A stretch of 64,000 nucleotides of DNA from Aphrophora alni (Eukaryota; Arthropoda; Insecta; Hemiptera; Aphrophoridae): the NCBI GenBank assembly GCA_963513935.1, contig OY740771.1:10507138-10571137 (forward strand), given 5' to 3'. Each line of letters opens with the position of its first letter. The stretch's first letter is position 1. The notes under the pieces are model-generated. The model was not told the DNA's origin and did no database searches. It saw only the letters and a list, made by a program, of their open reading frames with translations. Positions 45,720 to 59,615 of this stretch are shown here, in pieces. The position numbers and the translations under genes are program-made.

Positions 45720-47480
45720 AATTATTAAACTATTTAGTTACAATTATTGAACTAAGTAAATTAAGAATAATAAGGATTAAATCTGTAATAATAACTTCTT
45801 AGAGTAGGCTATCCATAGCAGTGGAGTAACTAATGCGGTAGCGCAGGAAACTTGCACTGAACGCAACCGCCGTCGTTTGGGACCCTCCACTAACTGGGGG
45901 GGGGGGAACTATTTACTTACAATTAACTAAGTAAATTAAGAATAATAAGGATTAAATCTGTAATAATAACTTCTTAGAGTATCCATAGCAGTGGAGTAAC
46001 TAATGCGGTAGCGCAGGAAACTTGCACTGAACGCAACCGCCGTCGTTTGGGACCCTCCACTAACTGGGGGGGGGGGAACTATTTACTTACAATTAACTAA
46101 GTAAATTAAGAATAATAAGGATTAAATCTGTAATAATAACTTCTTAGAGTATCCATAGCAGTGGAGTAACTAATGCGGTAGCGCAGGAAACTTGCACTGA
46201 ACGCAACCGCCGTCGTTTGGGACCCTCCACTAACTGGGGGGGGGGGAACTATTTACTTACAATTAACTAAGTAAATTAAGAATAATAAGGATTAAATCTG
46301 TAATAATAACTTCTTAGAGTATCCATAGCAGTGGAGTAACTAATGCGGTAGCGCAGGAAACTTGCACTGAACGCAACCGCCGTCGTTTGGGACCCTCCAC
46401 TAACTGGGGGGGGGGGGAACTATTTACTTGCAATTAACTAAGTAAATTAAGAATAATAAGGATTAAATCTGTAATAATAACTTCTTAGAGTATCCATAGC
46501 AGTGGAGTAACTAATGCGGTAGCGCAGGAAACTTGCACTGAACGCAACCGCCGTCGTTTGGGACCCTCCACTAACTGGGATGGGGAACTATTTACTTACA
46601 ATTAACTAAGTAAATTAAGAATAATAAGGATTAAATCTGTAATAATAACTTCTTAGAGTATCCATAGCAGTGGAGTAACTAATGCGGTAGCGCAGGAAAC
46701 TTGCACTGAACGCAACCGCCGTCGTTTGGGACCCTCCACTAACTGGGATGGGGAACTATTTACTTACAATTAACTAAGTAAATTAAGAATAATAAGGATT
46801 AAATCTGTAATAATAACTTCTTAGAGTATCCATAGCAGTGGAGTAACTAATGCGGTAGCGCAGGAAACTTGCACTGAACGCAACCGCCGTCGTTTGGGAC
46901 CCTCCACTAACTGGGGGGGGGAACTATTTACTTACAATTAACTAAGTAAATTAAGAATAATAAGGATTAAATCTGTAATAATAACTTCTTAGAGTATCCA
47001 TAGCAGTGGAGTAACTAATGCGGTAGCGCAGGAAACTTGCACTGAACGCAACCGCCGTCGTTTGGGACCCTCCACTAACTGGGGGGGGACTATTTACTTA
47101 CAATTAACTAAGTAAATTAAGAATAATAAGGATTAAATCTGTAATAATAACTTCTTAGAGTATCCATAGCAGTGGAGTAACTAATGCGGTAGCGCAGGAA
47201 ACTTGCACTGAACGCAACCGCCGTCGTTTGGGACCCTCCACTAACTGGGATGGGGAACTATTTACTTACAATTAACTAAGTAAATTAAGAATAATAAGGA
47301 TTAAATCTGTAATAATAACTTCTTAGAGTATCCATAGCAGTGGAGTAACTAATGCGGTAGCGCAGGAAACTTGCACTGAACGCAACCGCCGTCGTTTGGG
47401 ACCCTCCACTAACTGGGGGGGGGGACTATTTAATTACAATTAACTAAGTAAATTAAGAATAAGATTTAGGGAGTTAAAAC
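45720..47480 (+). repeat. Ten-unit tandem array, 166-171 bp period
   Basis: The word ATCCATAGCAGTGGAGTAAC starts at 45811, 45981, 46151, 46321, 46492, 46660, 46828, 46996, 47162 and 47330. Each unit has a GC-rich core (GCGGTAGCGCAGGAAACTTG, then CACTGAACGCAACCGCCGTC), a variable G run or GGGATGGGG, and an AT-rich spacer. Units are almost identical apart from the G-run length, so the array is young or homogenised. AGTGGAG and CTCCACT bracket the core and can pair, with GCGGT/ACCGC pairing inside. The last unit degenerates at 47460-47480. Confidence 0.95.
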
Positions 47481-47919
47481 CATAGTAGTGGAGGAATCTA
47501 ATGAGCGTTGAGATGAAGATGTGCGCTGTGTTCTGAAACAAACAAAAACAACAGAAAAGTTAATTTTTGTTGGAATGAAAGGTTATGTGTGTCATTTAAA
47601 ATTTCAAATATAAGTAAAGATGCAGTTTATAATATGTGGAGTAGGGTCTACATTTTGGAAGCTTTTAATACAATAAAATTAATTGTTCTTTTTTTCCTAA
47701 ACTTATTGACATAAAAGGTTTTATCGACTTGGAATAAGTCGATAAAACTTATTTATAAGTCGATGTTTCATTTGTTTATATTTAAAACATTTTTTTAATG
47801 TTTTTTATTGAAATATAGCAAAATTTGAATCATGATCACTCTGATAACTTCATTATTAACTTTATTCTATATTTCGATAACTTCATCAACCAATTTTAAT
47901 GTCAATTTCAGTGGTGTCC

Positions 47920-48163
<244 letters not shown>

Positions 48164-48164
48164 C

Positions 48165-50033
48165 CTAAAGTCTTCATGGTTCATCCTGTTTTTAAAATTT
48201 AGGCTGAATACTGAAAGTAGGTAGATCCTTTGAATCCAGATGAATTTCGAGTCCCAACACAGTTAGGTTAAGTTCTATAATGCTACAAGCTACAATCTCT
48301 GGACAAGTTTCTTCCATGTGTTTCATTCAATTTATACTTCATGTTTTCTGTCGTCCATCTTGTTATTTTATGTTGAGCTGGTTTTGGAAAGTCCCGAAAA
48401 AAGTTAGGGTAAAAGTTTGAAATATTTTAGGCTTTGGCATGTTTCTTCAGTAGGCTATAGGCTATATCGCATTCAGTAAACTAGTTACTGTTATCACGTT
48501 AAACAATGTAATAATATGTTTTGAAAAATACTTTTAACGAGAGATGAAATAAAGTGTGGTGTTTAATTAGCAAATTTTTATATTGATTTCTAATAATTAT
48601 TGTTTCTATGGTTTCATTTTCAAACCGAAAGCATTGTTGCATATTTATGTTTGTTAAATTTTGGTGTTTTGAGCACAGCTGTAACTTTAATTCGTAGTAT
48701 TAGTATCTAGTTTAAGTAAATTCATTAGTAATTTTTTTTTATGAACTCCTCCCAAAAAATGCCACACTAAGCCAAATTGAGACGGGTCATTTGATCCCGT
48801 AATTCATTGGTCCACATTTAATTGTTACAATCGCGTCAATACGTGAAACGTGTCTATTCGATCTTTTGGCCCAGGTAACCACTAATTTCTTAGTCTCATT
48901 GCTAAAGGATCCGAGAACTAATAAATATAATAAATCAATAAAATAAAACCTCCTATAAGATAAAAACCATGCTATCTGACAAAAAATACGTCATTCAAAG
49001 TCCTTTATGCCCCCCCCCATTCAAAAGTATATAAAACCTAATCTAGCGACTAGACCGTTGGTAAAAGTTACCACAGCACCTGGACATTTCATAAGTACTT
49101 GATACAGTCATAAAAAACATTTCTGGACCTTATTTACAAAATTAAAGCGTCAAACTTGAACCAAGAATATAAATTAGCTTCTTCGATATAGGGTAAACCT
49201 CTATACAAAAATCTTCATGATACAACATCGGATGTTTACATGACATTCGAATTCATCACAAAAATCCAAATAGTTGGACTTATTCATCTGAAGAATCTAG
49301 AAGATTAGTATAATGTTCTCTTTGTTACTCCGCCATTTTGTTTTGATTGATCATACGAAAATGAAATTGGAGGGTACTTTTTTTTACGAATCTGTGTGAC
49401 AAACAGTAATGAGTTACACTTTCGGAAACTTCAATAACCAAATGAATGAAAATACAATTTTCGACAAAAAATTACTTACTACAAAAGGACGTTTCAATTA
49501 CTTAAGTCATCATCCTCAGTTGCTATAACATCCTACTAGCAGGGTTTGTGTTTTCATTCATTTGGTTATATCTTTGTAACATAACCTTAAAGTGTCAAGT
49601 TTGTAGAGTGTTCCATATGTTGAGTATATTAATTCTAAAATAGCGACCTCTTCTTGGGACATCCTGTATATTAATACTATGATATAAAATATTATAAAAA
49701 AAGTCCATCTCTGAATTATTTCTTTTAGAAAATTTTCCATCTAACAGATTTTGAATTTTTCTTGGCAATTTATTGAATATTTCACTCGGTTATAAATTTG
49801 TTATAAAAATATATATACAAACAGATCAACAAATGAGAAGTGTTAAGACAGATATTTTACCGGAAATATTCTTCTCGTAAAACGTACAAATTAACGTTTA
49901 CCGTCTAATTTAGCAAATCAATGTCACACCTAATTGCACAACCCACGTGCTTCGGTCTAACCTTGCACGGGGTGCCAAGTAATTATCAAGCCAAACTATT
50001 CCGTCTATCACTCTCTATCTTGGAGTTGCATGC
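48165..50033. other. Region upstream of the SMYD gene
   Basis: A minus-strand Penelope-type motif lies at about 49490-49535 (CTGAGGATGATGACTTAAGT then TTGAAACG). A minus-strand transposon end, ACAGGATGTCCCAAGAAGAG, lies near 49650. The last 120 bp before the ATG include CACGTG at 49945-49950; no TATA box or initiator was convincing. Confidence 0.4.
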
Positions 50034-50196
50034 ATGATGTCTGAACATCTGTTGAGAGGATACCTACGTAGGACTTTGGAGGTGGATGATGAAGCGTGGA
50101 GGATCGATGTATCTCCAGTCAGTGGCCGCGGAGTCTTTGCTACGAAAGATTTACAACCGGGTCAACTGGTTTTCCACGATAGGCCTGTCGCTATTG
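50034..50196 (+). CDS. SMYD exon 1 with start codon
   Basis: Two adjacent ATGs (50034 and 50037); an ATG at 50030 is out of frame and stops at once. It encodes [20 protein letters not shown] and then [20 protein letters not shown] to VAIG. The donor must be GTACGG at 50197, not the better-looking GTAAAG at 50202, because only the former keeps frame with exon 2 (phase 1). Confidence 0.88.
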
Positions 50197-53100
50197 GTAC
50201 GGTAAAGTGTTTTTTATTTATTTAATTTAATACTGGTCTGTTGGGGGCGTTTGTATTGCTTAGTTTAATCTTTGGTTTAATTTTGTACGATTCAAAAAAT
50301 TGAAACCATTTTTTATCTCGGTGTTGTTTGAATTGGTTGACATGATTTAATAATTCTAAGTATGTTTAATGCTTTGTTTAGAGTAGTGAATATTTAAGTT
50401 GTACGTTTTTTACCCTTTTCTAAAACAAAAATTGTACTCAAAATAATAATACAGTAAAAATAGATTAACTTTGAGTTATGTAATCGTTAATTTGTTTGGT
50501 AACTTCAAATTTTTAATTTTGTTCGCCGTAGGAAATGCAATTGACGATGAATTTATCAGAATTCGAAAGGATGTTTTGATATTGTAAACGTTAGTTTTTA
50601 TTCATCGAAAATAGGAGAAAAACGCAATTTTTTTTTGTTTGGGCATAACGAAAATATGTTTTTTTTAAAGACCTATATTTTAAGATTAAAATGTTAAATT
50701 TTGAAAAACATAATACTTCTTACGATTGTTAGTTTGATATACAGGGTGGTTGAAATAGGCGTGACCTCTGTTTTAGTCGATAAGTACATACAGTCTGTAT
50801 GAAGTAACCTGTCTCCTGACCCTTCGACTACCTGGGACAGGCCCGGGCCATTCACGTCGCCCGCAGTTGTTTACCTAATTAGTCGCCTATAAGCTTCCCC
50901 ACTAGCTTAAGTAACTTTTTTACCTAAATCATAATTTCCGAAATGTTATCAAATATTTGAAAAGTACATAAAAAAATAAGATCAACGATACTAAACAAGG
51001 GCAAATTTGATAAAAACTAACAATATAGAGGTAATAAGAAATATAGAAGTAGTCTGTTTAAATCTTGTAATAATAAAGTTGCTTTTATGTAACAATATGA
51101 CAATGAAATTACAAATTTGCCCTTGTTTAGTATCGTTGATCTTATTTTTTTATGTACTTTTCAAATATTTGATAACATTTCGGAAATTATGATTTAGGTA
51201 AAAAAGTTACTTAAGCTAGTGGGGAAGCTTATAGGCGACTAATTAGGTAAACAACTGCGGGCGACGTGAATGGCCCGGGCCTGTCCCAGGTAGTCGAAGG
51301 GTCAGGAGACAGGTTACTTCATACAGACTGTAAGTTAGAAGAAAAAACTTTAAAAGGTAACCCTCCAGGATTTTTTGAGTTAAAACTAGAGGTATTACGA
51401 AATTTTTCATACCACCAGCCATTTTTTCCAATATTGCGGTCAGTTGTAAGTTTATTTTTGGATGGCGATTTTGGACAGTACAAGGTATTTTAAGACTTTT
51501 TTACTCTTGAGTATTTTTTGATATCTCTAACCGTTTAGGAGCTACAGGCATTTAAATGTTAAAAACATTCGCAAATTAAAACTATTTCTAGACGATTTTT
51601 CAAAGTCAAATTCAGGTGAAATTTAAACTAGAGCTAGTATAAAGTGTATAATAAAAATACTGTTATTTTTATTTGTTCTGTAGGCTGAGTAATAACAGAG
51701 TTATCGATAGAAAACAATTATCATAATTACCTGGTAATTGTCAAGAACACCCATTGGGTAACACCATCTCTTTATTATTACTAAATGTATACACATTGTT
51801 AATTAAAGACAATTGTATTAGTTATCTACCAGAAAATTTCAATCGGTAAAATCACCTTTTCCAAAATGTCAACATAATTTTTCGAAACGGCTTTGCATTG
51901 TATAATTTGTAACAGCTGTTTTAGGGAATAAAGAGTATCAATTAATTAATTACTTTATATTTATAAAGTGTATTGCCAACATTATTTTTATCCAGAATTG
52001 TTAATTTCTCATAAATGTTGCCATATTTTTAGTCCTGCCAGGCGACTAAGAAAACGAAAATGTTGGTTTTTGAAACTTTTAGTATTTTGTTATACATTAG
52101 GCCTACAGTCTCTTTATATTTTAATTTTAAATTCGGTTCTACTGTTTTAAGTATGGAAAATGGATCTCTGAAAACGCCTTTAACTTAACACCTTGTACTT
52201 TAACAACTTTGAGTGCTCCTATACGGTTAAAGATATCAAAAAATAATTTTTAAAAAAGACTTCATTTTGAAAACGTGCGAAAGAAAGTCCTGGTTTTTGG
52301 TACATTGATAAAAGATCACATAAAAAATATGTATACCAAATTTGGAATGGATATACCTATTTATTTCCAAAAATATAATTTTTTTTTAACTCAAAGATTG
52401 GAATTGAAACCAGGACCTTTGGCTTTACTCGCCATTTATGCTCTACCAACTATCCTTAGTCACTACCAGCATATATTTTTTACTTGAAATATTGTATAAT
52501 TTCTTATTTCTACAATTTATTAATTGTAATATAAGCTAAATTTGCAATATTATTTATTAATTATTGAATTGAAAAAGATTGACAACTGTGAAAACGATAT
52601 TTATATTTAAAATGAAGTTAATTAATTAAGCAATATAATTTGATTCTTAATTTTAATTAAATGAAATTTATTTAAATTAGGCTAGTTAATATTGTCATTA
52701 TCAAATTAGAATGATTCGATAGTACGGTACCTTAGATGTTTTTTTTTTTTGGAGATTCTTTTTCCCGGTGTTCTTGTTGTTATCTGAATTTTCTTGTCAT
52801 TTTCTCCTCCTTAGCTCTAAGGGTGTTTTCAAGATTCTGGAATGGATTTCTCTCACTGATTATTCCACGTGATGATTCTTGGTTGTCTTTCCTTCGTTTC
52901 TTGGTACAGTACTGCTCTTTCTCTTTTCTTTGGTAAAATTTTGAAGTTCTAATAGAATTGACAATTTGTCTTATATTTGCATTCAGTCCTAGTTTTCTGT
53001 TTGATATAAGAGGACGCGTGCTAGTTATAGTTTTTCAATTTTACATTTAATTAGTTTGCGAATATACGTAGTATTTTATAAGTTTTTCAACATTTGTTAA

Positions 53101-56100
53101 ATTATTAATTAAGCGTCTCTCTTAAATCATTTCAATAATACAATTTATTATAAAACCTCTGTTCTGAAACTTCTAATAAAGTATTTTGCGACTTTAGTGT
53201 AACTTCCAGAATTGGATTTAAATAGTAGCTCAGCCGTGAATTTCCCCAAAAATTCTGCCAAACTTCACTTTTTAATTCCCTGCAGATTCCCTTTCGTTTT
53301 TTATCAATTAATTACTCGATTATTTTTGATCCTGGAATTTTAACTATTTTCCCCAGATTCCTTGTTGAATTTCCTATTCATTTATATCTCATTCAATTAA
53401 TTATTTTTCATTTAATTAGTAAAATCAGTGCTGCTATTCTTTGTTGGCTATTCTAACATGTAGGACATTAACAATCTGTAAATTTGTAACTTTTGTTCTT
53501 GGAGCTTTATAAATTCATTTCCATTGGATGGAAAAGCTCTTTGTATTCTTCTTGACGCCTAGATATATATGCAACTTGAATGGCACCGCTATGACTCCCC
53601 GTTCTGAAGTTACGCGCGCCTAAACTTTTGATGAATTTTCCGCATCGATGTCCACGAATTTACGATTTTCTTGCACTTTTTCTTCTTGAATATTGTTAGC
53701 TTCGCTCTAAAACGCACTATTCTGTTTAGAGTATCTTAATATTATTATTTTTGACAAAGTTATGAGCTTTTTTAGATCGCCGATTTTCAGTATTTAAGTT
53801 TATTATTTTTATTTTGGTTTTTTTTAGGGTTTTCCGGTATGCTCATGTGATTTTACAATTTGATATGCTATTTACTTATATTTATATGCTAAATTTTACT
53901 TAAATTTCTGAAAATTTTAAGTTTATTGAAACTTTTAATATTAATTTACTTTTTTAAATTTATTTCATTTATTATTTCCATATTGCCTTCCGAACTACTG
54001 ATATAATTAATTATTTAACATACCTTAAGTCAAAAGTAGTTCATATTTCCTATTACTGTAGTAGCTACAGCTGTTTCGCCTCAACATAAGGCATCCTCGG
54101 GGTTAGCACACGTAAACAAACTAAAAACACGTTCACAACACAAAACTTGTTTGTATATAAAAAAAAGCACACACACACACAAAATAGTAAACCGGGTTGG
54201 TTCTTGTTATATTGTAAAAATAAAGTTATTTTTCCCTGATGTGGCCACATCCTACAACTTCTAATCCTTCTAGTTGAAGAGGTTAATTCTAGTTAAACTA
54301 AATTAACAAAAATCAACCCATATTACATTGCTTTGCGACATGTGTTTATATAAATAATAATAGGCTATGATTAAATATAGCAATAAAGCTAAAGTTTCAA
54401 AATTATTTTAATAATATAAATGAGCTACAATTGTTTCGCCTTGCAGTATCATCAGGCAACTAATATGGAGTTTCAACAAGAAATATCTGTTATTACAGTA
54501 CATTAAAATTTAAAAAATAATAGGTTATGTTGGTGTTTTTCTCTTTTTTGTGTTCTAGTTTCACACTTGATAACGAGAGTTGATTTATACTATTGAAACG
54601 TCGTGTATTAGTTTTCTATTCAAAAATGATGCCAAATGTCCGATTAAATCGTATTAGTGATATAAACAATCCATCATTATCAAACAACTTTAAAACCAGA
54701 ATGGATTTTAGGAACGCTTTCCTAAATATATCCCACTAAAATATCCCCACATCATTCCTATATAGAGAACCTGACAAATACCAGACAGACAGAACACAGA
54801 CAGACAGTTTTTAGAAACACAGACTTTTTTGGAATTCATGAGACCTCAATACAAATATATCTGCAAAAAATCGACGACATCGATTTTTTGACCCATCAAA
54901 TACTTTCTCTATATGTGAGAAAGTACAAACTAAAAAGACAATAATAATGTAAATACCCTTAATAAAGACTTATTTCCTTAAATATCCAGATGTACATTTC
55001 AATAACATAGTTATCATCATCAGAAAGTTCATAGCTAAACTTGAACTAACATGTAAATCTAAGCTAACAAAAATGATGGCCTACCACCACTCCCACTTAT
55101 TGCAATTAATCTGTTTTTGGTTTTTGTACCTGTAATTGTCATTAGGAAAATTATCAATTAGTTTTAAGTAGGTATGTTTTTTATGGAAGGATTTTTACAC
55201 CTTTGTAGCACTGTTTGTTATAATTACCAAAAACATATTATATTTCAAAACATTTTAATAGCAAAATATAACAAAAAATATCCATACCTAAAATAAAAAT
55301 AATTCTCTTTTCAGGGCCTCGTCTGAATTTAACAAAAGCCATGTGCGTTGGCTGTCACAAAACTGGACCTGTTGAAACATGCTCTGGAGGCTGTAAGCTA
55401 CCTGTCTGCTCTATATCTTGTTCTTCTTCATCACAACATATCAAAGAATGTCAATACTTAAAAACTAACCTAACACTTACCAAAGATGATCAATGGAGCT
55501 CATTACTACTCCAGGCACTTACAGCTCTTCGATGTCTTATTTTGGAAGAAGAAGACAAAGAAGTTATCAAATGTTTGCAGTGCCTTGCAGGGAAACATTC
55601 AATTGAGGCAAGATTAACAGTTTAATATGACATGTGTAAGTTTTTTGTTTTTTACTTTCTCATATCTACATACTATCGAGAAAATTAAATGTTGGATCAA
55701 AAATCAATATCAAGTTTTTTTTTTGTTGCTATATCTATTTGGAGTTCAAAGAAGATATTTTGAACTTGATGTCTGTCTATTGTCTGTGCAGTGCTCTTCA
55801 GCCCAAATATGTGAAATGATTTTAATCAAATTTGCTATGTGGAATTACTTTGGGATTTTTCAATTTTTTTTATAACTCAAACTTTGGGGTGTCAAAATAA
55901 AAATAACATTACAGGGTGCTTCAAAAGGATTTTACAAATTTGTGAATTTGTATAAATTTATGAAAACTATTTTCAGAGCTGGTATCATTTTGTAGCAAAA
56001 TAGATCAAGTTTTCACTCGTGTAGTGAATAGTACTGAATAGCACCACCACAAGTGCTAACAACAGTTGTAATAAATATGGTTGTCTTCATTGGTCCCGAT

Positions 56101-58379
56101 CGTTCTCACTGAGTGTTTTGGTTTGAAGAATCGTAGTATGCGCTATTTGAGCAACGGAATTTTTCTACCGAGTATGGTATAGATCCTCCTATTTATGAGT
56201 ATATACTGGTAAGTGTTTTGTTGAAACAGTGTGTTCAGTAAGTCATAAGAAATCCTCAGCCCCCTCCCCATGTGTCTGACGATATTGTATAGCAAGTGAT
56301 GAAAAGTTATGTTAACCCATTGGCCTAGACATACGGAATTGTTCCGTATAGTCCCCGAGTGGCCCACTAATAGACATACGGAACTTCTCTGTGTCTCGGA
56401 AAACAACGTTCTTTATTAAGCGTAGGTTTGACTGGTTTGACGTAGTTTCAAATAAATGTGTTAGATGACAGCAGCATCCAATGAAAATGGTTTCTTTGCA
56501 TTTTATTGTGAAAATTACGAATAAAATGTAATTAAATTGCACTTTTTTATGAACAGTGTTCACGCGCAGTCCCAGTGAAACCTTACGTCGCGTGTGATAT
56601 AAGCTAGATTTGTTCAGTTTATAATACGATATCGTTATTATACTTTTAGAATATTTAGATTACTTGATGTTGGCAACACTTGTAAGCAACGTATCAAATA
56701 AACAGATGAATTCTGTGTTCTGATTAGGTTATAAACATTTGTTTTGTTTACTGTTTTAGTGAATACTTACGTTGTGCTGTGTTTCGTAAATAAAAAATAA
56801 AGAAAATCGTTATTGTACGTAACTTATATTTGTTAAAGAGAGAATTTAATTTAGAATAAAATGGTGAAAACAGAACTAAAATCACAATTACGAATCAAAA
56901 GTTATTTATATTTTTCTAATCATGTACAAATCAGCCATTTTAATTGCTAGTTTAGGGTCAAGCAAAGTTTCCGAAAAAGGCTAGGCTAATGGGTTAACAG
57001 TCCTACAAAATTCCACAGATTGATGAGGATGATCAAGAACATTTCCAGAAAGATGGTGTACCACTGCAGTACTTCATCGAGGTATGAGGTTTTCTCAATA
57101 ACTGCTAGATATATCCAGGTATATGGATAGGTGAAGGCGGGTTGATTGCATGGCCACCTAGTTTATCTGATCTGACACATCTCAATTTTTAGTTCTGGAG
57201 ATTTATCAAGGATAAAGTTTATAAACCACCCTTTCCGCCTTCTCTCGCTGAGCTCAGAGCAAGAATCTACGCCACAGTTTATTAAGTTACGCCTGACATG
57301 CTGCTGCGGGTTTGGAGGAAATCGACTTCAGATGGGATGTCTGTAAAATTACCTATGGAAGTCACATTAAACCTAACTAACTATAGGGTAACAAACTTGA
57401 TGTATTTTACTACAAAACCAGGTCTGTAAGTAGTCTGAATAAATTTATATAAAATGACAAAGTTGTAAAGTCCTTTTTGAAATACTCTTTTTGAATTACT
57501 TTTTGAATTAAAATAATAAAGTATTGAGCCCAAACATTCTAATGTACCAAATTTTATCAAAACCAATCCACTCTTTTAGGGTCAGAGATGACAGACATTT
57601 TGCGGGAAAAAATTGGAGCATCACTTTTTTACCCATCGTATTTTTTTCTATGCTATGTGTGAGAAAGTAAACCAATAATACTGTGTCTTTTTACTGTACC
57701 TTCAACCAATAATTCTGCATTTTTAAGTAAACATCAATTCTAGATGTTTTTTATACAACACTTATTTAATGTTTAGTAAGGTCGTCCCCTATTCTATGAT
57801 TTTGTTTTTGTTATTTTCATAAGGAATAGATGGAGAAGACATCAGAAATAAAGTAATAACAATTTCATTACTCTTTCTTTTTTGAATTGATACAACTTGC
57901 TACTCTCAACACATTTTGAAAACATATTTGTCATTTTCTGACGTTATACATTTCTTACTTGAAAATATAGTCACGTCAGTAGTTTACTTTTTCTATATGA
58001 GATAGGCTATAAAGTTTTGTGATTGGGCAAATATATTAATGTTGATTTTTCTATTTACACTTATATATCAAAATTAATACAAGCATATATGGCGACACCA
58101 ATGATTAGTTTTCTGCTCAACCATTTAAACTCAGTCTGAAAATTTATGCCAGTCTTAATTTGCCCAAATAAGAATATTTAGCTAGCGCATATTTAAAAGC
58201 ATAACAATAAATATAGTTTGTAAATTGGCCGGTAAGAGGTAGCACAACACAAAACTACTTGCTGTCTTTGCAATATCCTCCAAACGTTGTAAGTGGAATA
58301 TATTGTGTCACACTAGTTCATACGAAATATTTTGAACATTTAAAAATGTTTTCACTTTCTCAAAAATATTGCCAAATAA

Positions 58380-58410
<31 letters not shown>

Positions 58411-59570
58411 CTTTAACACATGGAAATTAATCTCGACGTGCAAGTTAGTTGTAACAATAACAGCTGTGCACTATGGGTTAATTTTAAACAATAACTATTG
58501 AATTAGCATTTTTAGGTGAGATGATGATTAATACATTTTGTTTGGGTCCTTTGAGTGTAAATTTTAGCAATTTTAATTTTTTTTTTGAATTTTAAGTTTT
58601 AGTCTTATAGCACCTTTACCCCAAACATTTCATCTTGGTTGGTTGTGTATAAGTGTTTTAGATAGTTTGTGCACCATTTATTTGAATTATACTCCTAAAA
58701 CTTGTCGGTGAAACAACTCTGTGAATAGTAATCCTTAGTTAGGTGATGTGTGGTAAAAAATATGTTGAAGTGTTTGATATCAATTTTAGTTTCCCAATTT
58801 TTCCATGATGGGTCAACACCATAAATGTGTGAGCCTATATGAGGGATTGCACATGGAATCTCTCACTCGGAAGCAAGATCATCAACCATTAGACCAGTCT
58901 CGATCTTATTTTAATATTGTATTTACTCTGTTCTACACCTTTTCTAACCATCTATGTTTATATACTACAGGTGGGGATTCTCAAGAAATACCTAGGTTCA
59001 AACCTAACTTCAAAAGATGAACAATGGATAAGGTTATGTTGTCTTGCTATGGATTGTAATGCTTTTGAAGCTCTCTCAGTACATGGTAAGGGAGATGAGC
59101 AAACATCAACAAGTGTGCGTGGGCTGTATCCATTGGCTGCTATAATGAACCACGAGTGCAGTCCTAACACCTACCATACATATAACAACCAATGTGTCAT
59201 GAAAGTCAGAGCTGCAAGAGCGATTAAAAAAGGAGAAGAAATAACAACATCGTACACTTCTTTAATGTGGAACACTACGATCAGACGAAAGCATCTTCTG
59301 AAAACAAAACAGTTTTTGTGTGAATGCGAGCGTTGCAGAGATCCAACGGTGAGAATACAGCAACTTTGTTATTTTAAAATACAATTTCAATTTTATTAAA
59401 CATTAAAAAATAATGGAGATATACTTACCTATTTTAGCCATCATCAATTTGATATTAAAATGATATTATATTTTAAATTTTGTACTATTAAATGTGACTT
59501 AATTATAGTTACTCGTACACATTTTAACTGTAAATGTTTACATATACAGAATGCCTAACTATTTTAAGAG

Positions 59571-59615
<45 letters not shown>

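Noticed and set aside
45720..47480. Tandem array as a CRISPR array
   Set aside because: Both the GC-rich core and the AT-rich spacer repeat in every unit; there are no unique spacers, and the context is a eukaryotic genome.
50197..50207. Exon 1 donor at GTAAAG (50202)
   Set aside because: Although closer to consensus, it would put exon 2 in a frame that stops within four codons.
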